Part shown: in pieces, positions 8,220 through 15,200 of the stretch | Numbering within the stretch: the first letter of the stretch is position 1 | How the letters are laid out: each line of letters begins with the position of its first letter | Assembly (NCBI GenBank): GCA_013360825.1 | Contig: JABWAY010000058.1 | Location: 1 to 24,337 of the forward strand | Direction of reading: 5' to 3' | From: Candidatus Brocadiia bacterium | GTDB taxonomy: Bacteria; Planctomycetota; MHYJ01; WSZJ01 | DNA length: 24,337 nt | Made by a program: the position numbers and the translations under genes | The notes under the pieces: model-generated | Seen by the model: the letters and a program-made list of their open reading frames with translations, nothing else | Databases searched by the model: none | Told to the model about the DNA's origin: nothing

Positions 8220-8234
8220 CGGGATTCTAACCCG
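8220..8234 (-). promoter_or_regulatory. Promoter box CGGGTTAGAATCCCG upstream of the EEP gene
   Basis: On the minus strand this 15-mer ends 4 nt before the GTG at 8215. Its centre TAGAAT (8224-8229) is a good -10 hexamer, flanked by CGGG and CCCG. It matches 13 of 15 positions of the box at 11230-11244, upstream of the lipoprotein gene. The spacing implies transcription starting at or next to the start codon. Confidence 0.5.
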
Positions 8235-8242
8235 CCGTCCGA

Positions 8243-8456
8243 TCAATCCCGCGCTCCTCTTGAACTTCCCGGGCGCGGTCGCCGCAGCCGCGCCCGCTTC
8301 TTGTCCACCGCCGGCACCACCCACCACCGTGCCTCCGGGATCTTCGTCCGCTCGAGCATGACCTCCTTCGCCCGCGTGTAGTCCTCACAGCGCCGCGTCG
8401 AAATCGTCGACCAGGTCGCTGTGGATGCGCGCGAAGATTTCGCGCTCGTCTTCCGG
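8243..8456 (-). pseudogene. Broken fragment resembling the C-terminus of polyphosphate kinase 2
   Basis: On the minus strand, one frame reads EDYTRAKEVMLERTKIPEA then RWWVVPAVDKKRARL (about 8278-8390). This resembles the PPK2 C-terminal block W-x2-Y-x2-A, T-x4-APW-x-VV and DKKRARLN. Just upstream, a second frame reads EREIFARIHSDLVDDFDAAL and stops at the TGA near 8393, so the two halves are separated by a frame change. The usual N-I-x-HLL continuation after ARL is missing, and no Walker motifs are found upstream. This looks like a degraded remnant between the EEP and beta-helix genes. The PPK2 assignment is from motif memory and is moderate; the second-frame piece may be chance. Confidence 0.45.
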
Positions 8457-8542
8457 CCGGTCGGCAGCCCTGGAGGGGTTCCCGTTCGGGGACGCGGCAC
8501 GGAATCCCCGGCCGCGGGTGGGGGAGGGATTCTCACGGCCCC

Positions 8543-8571
8543 GGCCCCGGAATGGGGGTTTCACCGGGGCC
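8543..8571 (-). terminator. GC-rich hairpin just after the beta-helix gene
   Basis: GGCCCCGG (8543-8550) and CCGGGGCC (8564-8571) form a perfect 8-bp stem with a 13-nt loop. It begins 10 nt past the beta-helix stop codon on the minus strand. There is no T-tract, so intrinsic termination is uncertain; it may only protect the 3' end. Confidence 0.35.
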
Positions 8572-8580
8572 CGGGAGGGG

Positions 8581-9756
8581 TCATCGGGGAAGCGCCGCGG
8601 CTCCCGCACCCCGTGCGGGGCTGCCGGGCCGGAGCGAGAAGTCCCCGTTCTCGGGATCGACCAGCTCCGGGTCCTTTCCGTACATCCCGTTCGACTCCTC
8701 CGACGGCAGTTTCGGCCTCGAGCGGGCCGGCGCGTCGGCGCAGAACCAGACGTTTCCCTCGAAGACGAAGCTCGCGGCGTCCGTCCCGGGTCCGATGTTG
8801 ACCCCGCCTTCCGACCATCCGTCCGACCGGAAGACCACGATGTTCCGGCGGAACTCCCCCCCGCGGCACGCCACGAACCCCTCCGCGGTCGTCTCCTGGA
8901 GGATCCTCAGCGCCCAGCGCCGGGGGAGGTGGATCGTGTTGTACCGGACGACCGCGCCGTCGACGCCGACGAAGGCGACCGGGGCTTCCGACCCGCGGAA
9001 GGTGTTCCCCTCGACGACGATCCCGCGGGCCTCCGAGAACGGGGCGGCCTTGAGCGGCGGGCGGAAGAACTCGAGCCCCGTGCTCCCGCCGATGTTGACG
9101 GCCCGGGACCCGGCGTCGTCGAACCGGCAGAGCCTCACCGTCAGCTCCGCACAGCCGCCTTTCATCTGAACCGCGTTGGACGCCTCCGGGTGGCGGAAGC
9201 GGCAGCGCTCCACGACGCCGCGGTGGCAGCCGACCATGTCGATGGCGGAGCCGCCGCCGGTTCCCCATCGTTCGAAGACGCAGTCCTCCACCCGGAAGTC
9301 ATCGATGCCGGAGAGTTTCACCCCGTCCTGGTTTCCCCGGTCCCCGATTCCGGTCACCGTCAGTCCCTGAAGGAGGACGTGATGCGTCGGATTCTCCCGA
9401 TTCCCTGCGTCGTCGATGCTGAGCCCGTTGCCGGTCGCGCCGGTGATGGCGATGTTCCGGATCTCGAGGTGCGCCGCGCCGGCGAAATGCAGGGCGACCG
9501 CCCCCCCGCGGAAAACGGGAGGCGACTTCGGATCTGCCCCGGCGAGGACGATCGGTTTCCCGGCCTCGCCCCGCACGTTCTCGAACCAGAACCCCCCCGC
9601 GTAGTCGCCGGAGGCGACCAGGATGGTTGTCCCCGGCGCCGCCCCGCGAACCGCCTTCCGCAGCGCGTCGGCGTCGCGCACCGTGACGGTGCCGGCTCCT
9701 GCATGGAGCGAGAGCCCGGCCAGCCCCGCAACTGCCGCCAGCCATCGGAGGTGCAT
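8581..9756 (-). CDS. Secreted right-handed parallel beta-helix (pectate-lyase-like fold) protein
   Basis: 391 residues. The N-terminus (MHLRWLAAVAGLAGLSLHAGA) is a Sec signal peptide. It is followed by the typical opening of beta-helix proteins: TVTVRDADALRKAVRGAAPG, then TTILVASGDYAGG and GKPIVLAGADPKSPPVF. Regular ~22-residue coils follow, with hydrophobic and Asn/Gly positions (HLEIRNIAITGATGNGLSID, GVKLSGIDDFRVEDCVFERW, GVVERCRFRHPEASNAVQM, GIVVEGNTFRG, FRRNIVVFRSDGWSEGGVNI). The C-terminal DPELVDPENGDFSLRPGSPA motif is common in parallel-beta-helix repeat proteins of Planctomycetes and Bacteroidetes. It is probably exported and carbohydrate-binding or a lyase, but no catalytic residues can be assigned. 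A TAGACT box lies 6 nt before the ATG. Confidence 0.87.
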   Translation of the reverse strand: MHLRWLAAVAGLAGLSLHAGAGTVTVRDADALRKAVRGAAPGTTILVASGDYAGGFWFENVRGEAGKPIVLAGADPKSPPVFRGGAVALHFAGAAHLEIRNIAITGATGNGLSIDDAGNRENPTHHVLLQGLTVTGIGDRGNQDGVKLSGIDDFRVEDCVFERWGTGGGSAIDMVGCHRGVVERCRFRHPEASNAVQMKGGCAELTVRLCRFDDAGSRAVNIGGSTGLEFFRPPLKAAPFSEARGIVVEGNTFRGSEAPVAFVGVDGAVVRYNTIHLPRRWALRILQETTAEGFVACRGGEFRRNIVVFRSDGWSEGGVNIGPGTDAASFVFEGNVWFCADAPARSRPKLPSEESNGMYGKDPELVDPENGDFSLRPGSPARGAGAAALPR

Positions 9757-9762
9757 TCCCCA

Positions 9763-9768
9763 AGTCTA
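9763..9768 (-). promoter_or_regulatory. Candidate -10 box (TAGACT), leaderless start for the beta-helix gene
   Basis: On the minus strand TAGACT lies 6 nt before the ATG at 9756, in the 29-bp gap after the small upstream gene. GGGGA touches the ATG almost directly and is too close to act as a Shine-Dalgarno. This suggests a separate, leaderless transcript. Confidence 0.3.
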
Positions 9769-9785
9769 TCGGATCGGGAGGTCCT

Positions 9786-10151
9786 TCAGAGCGCCTGGAG
9801 CACCGCCGCATGGGACAGGACCGCCGCGGGCCACTGCTGAAGGGCATCCGCGTAACGCCGCTGGAACTCCGTCCCGTCCTCAGCCGGCGTGAGCAGGTCG
9901 CGGACGTACCGGAGACTCTCCCGGCAGTCCTCCTCTTTGACCCCCCCGCGCGCGTCGAGGATCTCGTCGAGCGTCACGATCGCCGTCGTCAGGGGCTTGA
10001 GCCAGGCGAGCATCGGATCGGTCGTCAGCGCGGTCAGATACCCGGTGGGGGTCACAGGACCGTGCCGGCGTTCGTACTCCTCCCGTTCCAGGTCGAGCAG
10101 CACCCGGTGGAGGTCGAGGAGACGCAGGCGGACGCGCTCGAGGGGATGCAT
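9786..10151 (-). CDS. Small conserved hypothetical protein (121 aa)
   Basis: 121 residues, soluble and mostly helical, with no signal peptide or membrane segment. The N-terminal pattern LLDLHRVLLDLEREEYERRHG, then LTTDPMLAWLKPLTTAIVTLDE, resembles small proteins found in many proteobacteria and acidobacteria (LHR-x-LLD-x-ER-x2-YE-x2-HG ... DP-x-FAWL-x-PLS). I know of no established function. The charged helical repeats suggest a small helical bundle. A TAACAT box lies 12 nt before the ATG, within a divergent promoter shared with the exported propeller-like protein. No Shine-Dalgarno lies at a normal distance. It is 29 bp upstream of the beta-helix gene. Confidence 0.75.
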   Translation of the reverse strand: MHPLERVRLRLLDLHRVLLDLEREEYERRHGPVTPTGYLTALTTDPMLAWLKPLTTAIVTLDEILDARGGVKEEDCRESLRYVRDLLTPAEDGTEFQRRYADALQQWPAAVLSHAAVLQAL

Positions 10152-10162
10152 GAAGGTGCCGG

Positions 10163-10169
10163 TATGTTA
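10163..10169. promoter_or_regulatory. Overlapping divergent -10 boxes
   Basis: The near-palindrome GGTATGTTACC (10161-10171) gives TATGTT on the plus strand (10163-10168) and TAACAT on the minus strand (10164-10169). The minus box is 12 nt before the 121-residue gene. The plus box is 80 nt before the ATG at 10249. Both are reasonable -10 hexamers and cannot both be occupied at once. Confidence 0.3.
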
Positions 10170-10248
10170 CCTCCCCACGGATTCGCGGTCAGGGGGGAAC
10201 TCCGACGCGGATCGCGCGTCCAAAGGCGGACTCCCCGGAGGAACCTGC

Positions 10249-11214
10249 ATGCGCCGGACCGCGCTTTTCGCCACGCTCCTGCTCCTGTCCGCCGCATCGG
10301 CGGAACGTGTGGCGCGCCCCGTCAGGATGACCCCGACCGAGGTGTTCGTCTCCGACGGGCGCCTGGTGGCACTGACCGGAAACGGTTTCGCCGTGCTCGA
10401 CGGCGCGAAGATCGTCGCGCGCGATGCGAGCGGGAAACACCCCCGCGAACTCTTCGAACTCAAGTCCCCGCCCGACGGGTGGTGGATCGACCGTTCGGGC
10501 ACGCGCCTGGCCTGGAACACGGGGGGCCGCCTTCACAGGCGCGGCCCGGCCGGGACCTCCGAGGTCGGCGCCGCCGCGGGGACAGGGGTCGCATTCTCGC
10601 CGGACGGCACCCGCGCCGCCGCGATCTGCGACGGGCAGCTCGTGGTCTTCTCCACCGATGACGACGCCCTCGTGTCCCTTCCCCCCGGGGAACGCCATGC
10701 CTGGCACGGCCTCCCCGCCTGGACCCTCGACGGCGGCTCCGTCCTCGTCGCCCACGGCCTCCCCGGCCGACCCACGGACCTCCACCGGATCGAGGCGGGG
10801 AAGACCCTGACGGAAAGAGGGGTCGTCTACTCCTCGAAATCCGGCTCGCTGGGCGCCCTGGCCGTTTCCACCGACTGCGCGGTCCTGTTCGACAGCGACC
10901 GGGTGATGCGGATCCCGCTGGACGGAGGGGACGCCGAGGAGATCGCGAGGGGGGAGGTCCTCGGGGAGCTCGCGCGGACGCCTGAAGGGACGGAGGCCGT
11001 CTTTACGGGGCGCGCCGCAAACGGCCGGCGTTCGGCATTCACCGTCGGCCTGACCCGCCAGGGAACGCGACGGGGATACATGGTGGATCTGCTGGCGTTC
11101 GCGGAAGAAGGGGATGTCACCTCTCCGGCGCCGGCCGCCGGGGGATTCTGCTGGATCCTCATCGAGGCCGGGGACCGCGGGAAACGGGTGGTCCTGACCG
11201 GCAATCGCCGATAG
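10249..11214 (+). CDS. Exported beta-propeller-like protein (TolB/WD40-like)
   Basis: 321 residues from ATG 10249, chosen because CCCGGAGGA lies 7 nt upstream and the protein then opens with a signal peptide (MRRTALFATLLLLSAASA). The in-frame extension upstream is arginine/serine-rich and overlaps the divergent gene. The mature part has short beta-strand repeats of propeller type: VFVSDGRLVALTGNGFAVLD, GVAFSPDGTRAAAICDGQLV, PAWTLDGGSVLVAHGLPG, LAVSTDCAVLFDSDRVMRIP and LARTPEGTEAVFTG. SPDG and TLDG turns are typical of TolB-like or WD40-like periplasmic propellers. No catalytic motif is seen, so a binding or scaffold role is the best guess. The downstream lipoprotein gene starts 55 bp later and may be co-transcribed. 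Confidence 0.78.
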   Translation: MRRTALFATLLLLSAASAERVARPVRMTPTEVFVSDGRLVALTGNGFAVLDGAKIVARDASGKHPRELFELKSPPDGWWIDRSGTRLAWNTGGRLHRRGPAGTSEVGAAAGTGVAFSPDGTRAAAICDGQLVVFSTDDDALVSLPPGERHAWHGLPAWTLDGGSVLVAHGLPGRPTDLHRIEAGKTLTERGVVYSSKSGSLGALAVSTDCAVLFDSDRVMRIPLDGGDAEEIARGEVLGELARTPEGTEAVFTGRAANGRRSAFTVGLTRQGTRRGYMVDLLAFAEEGDVTSPAPAAGGFCWILIEAGDRGKRVVLTGNRR

Positions 11215-11218
11215 CGCT

Positions 11219-11260
11219 CTCCCGAATGGCGGGTAAGATTCCCGCCTTCCTCTTCGGGAG
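11219..11260 (+). promoter_or_regulatory. Nested hairpin holding a -10 box and the lipoprotein Shine-Dalgarno
   Basis: Outer arms CTCCCGA (11219-11225) and TCGGGAG (11254-11260) enclose inner arms GGCGGG (11228-11233) and CCCGCC (11241-11246) with loop TAAGATT. The inner stem is followed by TTCCTCTT, so it could terminate the upstream gene (stop at 11214). Loop bases 11234-11239 (TAAGAT) make a -10 box inside the 15-mer CGGGTAAGATTCCCG (11230-11244). The outer right arm contains the GGGAG ribosome-binding site for ATG 11270. Read-through RNA would hide that site; RNA started here would not. Confidence 0.5.
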
Positions 11261-11269
11261 TCTGCCGCC

Positions 11270-12199
11270 ATGCGCCTGACCGTCGCCACGCTGTTCGCGG
11301 CCGCGCTGCTCTCCGGGTGCGGCAAAGACGATTCCTCCGGGTCGGGTTCCGGCCCCGGTTCCAGCTCCAGCACGTCATCCGGGTCCGCCCCTGCCTGGAC
11401 CGGGATCAGCGGCGGCAGGCAGGTCCGATTCGCCGGTGTCGTGGCCGACATCCCGTCGGGGTGGACCGAACTTCCCCAGGGCAACGCGACCCTGATCGCC
11501 CCCCCGGGGGCGAATCAGACCTCGATCGATGAACTCTACGCGTTTCTCGGCGAGCCGACCCTGAAGACGCTCGACGCGCCCGGCCTGGAGTCGTATCTGG
11601 ACCAGGCGCTGATGCAGCTCCTCCAGGTCCCGGTGAAGCGCTCCGGATCGGCCACCCCGCGCAGGATGGGAGCCCTGGAAGGTCGCGAATGGAAGTGGTC
11701 GGCAAAGCTCATGGACGGACGCGATGTGGACATCCGCTGCTGGGCCTTCAGCGGTTCCTACTGTGGCTCGCTGACCGCGGTGGCGACACCGGAAGCGCTC
11801 AAGCGCCGGATGCCGGAGCTGGAGCAGATCCTCGGGTCGTTCCGGAAACCGGAGGCGGCGGCGCTGGATGCGGGGAAGATCTGCGACACCTGGGTGCGGG
11901 CGTTCGGCCGGATCGGCGGCGTGAGCGGCAACTCCAACGAGCAGCAGATCACGTTCACCGGGGACGGGCGGTTTCACTATCACTCCGAGGGGACGTCGCA
12001 CGGGCTCTTTCACCGGAGTTCGAGCCAGACGGATGTCGGGGGACGCTGGAGCCTGAGCGGGGACCAGCTGACCGCGACCGCGGACGACGGGGTGCAGAAG
12101 ACGTTCACGGTGGAATCCCGGGTCGAAGCAGGGACCGGAGCCGCGGTCCTGGCGATCGACGGCACGGAGTTCCGGAGGAGCAGCGGGAGGCCCTGGTAG
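11270..12199 (+). CDS. Lipoprotein of unknown function
   Basis: 309 residues. The N-terminus MRLTVATLFAAALLSGC is a lipoprotein signal with lipobox LLSGC (Cys17), followed by a Ser/Gly-rich tether (about 20-42). The first folded part (~45-195: VRFAGVVADIPSGWTEL, then LIAPPGANQTSIDELYAFLG) resembles domains that assess membrane or surface stress proteins, but I cannot name a family. The second part (~205-309) has a small beta-barrel or lipocalin-like pattern: QQITFTGDGRFHYHSEG, VGGRWSLSGDQLTATADDG and AVLAIDGTEFRR. This resembles C-terminal domains that report a value against a threshold in other uncharacterised lipoproteins. It is likely anchored in the envelope. Ribosome-binding site GGGAG lies 9 nt upstream. 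It converges on the giant macroglobulin-like gene. Confidence 0.8.
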   Translation: MRLTVATLFAAALLSGCGKDDSSGSGSGPGSSSSTSSGSAPAWTGISGGRQVRFAGVVADIPSGWTELPQGNATLIAPPGANQTSIDELYAFLGEPTLKTLDAPGLESYLDQALMQLLQVPVKRSGSATPRRMGALEGREWKWSAKLMDGRDVDIRCWAFSGSYCGSLTAVATPEALKRRMPELEQILGSFRKPEAAALDAGKICDTWVRAFGRIGGVSGNSNEQQITFTGDGRFHYHSEGTSHGLFHRSSSQTDVGGRWSLSGDQLTATADDGVQKTFTVESRVEAGTGAAVLAIDGTEFRRSSGRPW

Positions 12200-12206
12200 G
12201 CCGGCG

Positions 12207-12243
12207 GCCGGGAACCTGCAGCGGACGGCCGCAGGCTCCCGGC
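12207..12243. terminator. Hairpin between convergent genes, possible bidirectional terminator
   Basis: CCGGGAACCTGC (12208-12219) pairs with GCAGGCTCCCGG (12231-12242) with one mismatch, and G12207/C12243 extends the stem to 13 bp. The loop is 11 nt and could form an alternative GCGG/CCGC stem. It sits between the stop of the lipoprotein (12199) and that of the macroglobulin-like gene (12257). No T-tract follows on either strand, so function is plausible but unproven. Confidence 0.5.
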
Positions 12244-12256
12244 GGTCGACGCCCTC

Positions 12257-15200
12257 TTACTTCTTCATCCGTTCGACTTCGACGCCCTGCTGCTGTTTTC
12301 TCACGTTCCGGCCGTACGAATCTTCCAGCGCGTCGTTCGCCTTCCGCAGCTCTCCGTCCAGCATCTCCTTCTGCTGTTCCTGGAGATTCTTCGCCGCGTC
12401 GGCGGCAGGACGCTGCCGGGTCTGCTCGATCGCGCCGAGCATCGTCTGGCCGCGGTACATCGCGTAGTGCCCGTCCTTCTCCGCCACGACGACCGCCAGC
12501 CCCCGGACCCCCGGCGTCTCCCAGATCCCGCGCAGGTCGGTCTTGTCGCTCGCGATCTTCGACTCGTCCGTCCCGAAAATCGTCACCTTGACCCCCTCGG
12601 CGAATCCTCCCGCCGCGACGTCCGAGATGTTCACCCGCACCGTGCCCGTCGCCTCCTCCTGCACCCCCATCGTCAGGTTCGAACGGAGGATGATCCCGCT
12701 CGCGAAGAAATCCCCGGCCTTCACGCCGACCAGGTACGCCCCGGGCTCCTTCAGGTCCAGCGTGAATGTCTGCTTCTCACGCCGCCGCGCATTCGGATGG
12801 TCCAGCTTCACCGTCTTCTCGAACACCGGCTTGATCCCCGCCACCTCCACGCTCGACGCGTCGACGATGTTCTTCCGCCGGAGCGACAGCATCGTCAGGT
12901 CCACCTTGTAGGCCTTCACCTGCGCTTCCGCGACCCCCGCATACTCCAGCTCCAGTTCCGCCGCCTTCGCCAGCGGCGCCACCGTCACATCCGGAAGAGC
13001 GAGGGCCTCCCGCTCCAGGAACGCGATCGACCGCTCCGCGTCCGAAGACTTCTCGCGCACCTTCTTGTAGTTCTCGATGGCCTTGTCCAGCTCTCCCTTG
13101 GCATGGAAGATCTGCGCCTTCATCAGCACCGCCTGCGTCCGGATCACGCCCGGGCCCGGATTCGCCTTCGGGCCGTAGTCGTGGGTCTCGAGGCGGTCGC
13201 AGAGGGTCAGCGACTCCGCGAACTTGCGCTGGGCAAAGAGCGAGAACGCCTGCGTGTAATCGAACGTGTCGAGGTAGCGGGACTTCGGATATCGGGAGGC
13301 GGCGGCGCGCGCCGAGGCGTCGGCGAGGTCGTGCTTGCCGCTCTCCAGGTACGCGCTGCAGAGCGAGAGCATGACCCGGTCGTTCTCGTCGTTCGCGGGA
13401 TACCACGCCAGCACTCTTTCAAACGCCTCCGCGGAACCTGCGAGCAGTTCCGCGCGTTTCAGCGACTTGTCGTTCCGCTCGACTGGCTCCTTCCCGGAAG
13501 TGGCGCGCGAGTAGAGGCGCTGGCCGAAGCCGAAGAGCATTTCCCGGTTGAGCGGGGTGTCGGGGTACTCGTTGAGGAAGACGGTCATCCAGGCGACGGC
13601 GTCCTTGATCCTCCCGAGGTCCTCGAGAGCGCCGGCGAGCTGCGCCTCCTGGAGGAAGTAGGCATCGCACGCTCCGCTCGAGACCTGCATCGCGCGCTCG
13701 TGCTCGTTCACGGCCGCATAGGCGCGCGCGAGGGCGCGGACCTTGTCGAAGGGCACGACCGTTCCGGGGGCCTTTTCCTTCAGGATCTCGAAGAACCTCA
13801 CCACGATCGGGTTTTCGCCGAGTTCGATCGCGCTGTAGGCCAGCTCGCGGGCAGCGGTCGCCGCGGCCGAGTCATGGAGTGTTCCCTTGTCGAACAGCGG
13901 CGCGAGCAGATCACGGCACTCCTTCCACTTTTTCAGCTCGAACAGGATCGCCCCCGCGGAGGCGCGCTCCCCATGCGTCATCTGCCAGCCCTCGCGGTAC
14001 GGCGCACCGGCGGCGAGGACCGCGATGTCGGCATAGGTCCCCGGAGCGTCGGCATAGGCCTGCACGTGGACGGTGACCTTGCGTTCGGCCTCGGTCTGGG
14101 GCGGGATCAGGATGCGGAGCGCGGACGGATCGATCCGAAGCCCGGTGGCCGGGGGAAGTTCGAACACCGAGTACTGGGTGTTCGGGCCCGCGACGGTGAG
14201 TTCGTACTTCACGAGGAACGCCTCGCCGGCGGCGACCTTCGCCATCGACGGGTTTTCGACGGGCTCCTTCACGGCCGCGTTCACCGCGGGGGTGACGCGC
14301 CCCTCCGTGATGAGCGTGGGCCAGAGAGCGGTCCGGACCGCGGTGACTTTCACCGCAGGTTCCGGGGCGGTCCCCGTCTCCCTCCAGGCCAGTGCGTAGT
14401 AGGTCCCGGTCCCCTGCGGCGAGATCGCCCCTGCCGTGGCGGTCACCTCCCCGAACCCCTTGACCTCCTGCCCGTCCACGGTCACCGAGGTCACCGCGCT
14501 CCGGTCCGGCGTCGACTGCAGGGCGAGCGCCAGCATCGCGCGCTCGAACGCCGTCGCAGGCCGGCGCGCCAGCAGCCAGGTCCTGGCCTTCGGCAGCAGC
14601 GCGTTCCCGGGATCGATTTCCGCCAGCGCGAAGGCCGCCATGGCGGTCGCCACGAAGCCGGTGTTCGCGCTGTCCGGCTGGTTCACCGACCCCGCGTCCC
14701 AGTGGTCGTCCCTGGCGGCCTTCACCAGGAGGTCGACCGCGGCCTTCGCCTCGTCGTCCTTCTTCGCCGCCTTGAGGGCCAGCGCCAGCGCGGCCTGCGC
14801 CCGCGGGGACAGCGCCTCGGCCCCCCGCAGGAGCCGGAAGACGAACCCGTAGTCCGCGTCGCCGCCCCGGGCCAGAGCGAACAGGATCAGGGCCTTCGAG
14901 TCGTCGCTGACCGACTGCGCGAACCGCTTTCTCAACACGGAAGGATCGGCCTTGATCTCGAACTCCGTCGCCTCCGCCTCCGCCGCCGCCAGGTACAGGA
15001 GCACGTGTCCGGCGATGTCCTCCGACGCCGCGTCCGCCAGTCCCTGCGCCCTCAGCATCGCGAATTCGCGGACGGCGTCCCGCGTGGCGTCGGTCTTCTC
15101 GAACCTGTGCCGGGCGATTTTCGCCAGCAGGCGCGCCGCGGCGTCGGACGCCGGCGTGAGCGGATTCGACCCCTCGGCGAGGCTGTCCAGGAACGCCGCC

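Noticed and set aside
6218..8230. 670-codon plus-strand open frame opposite the oligopeptidase and EEP genes
   Set aside because: It spans two well-supported genes antisense and has no recognisable domain.
8425..9840. 471-codon plus-strand open frame opposite the beta-helix gene
   Set aside because: The antisense product is Arg/Pro/Asp-rich. The minus-strand gene has a signal peptide and beta-helix repeats.
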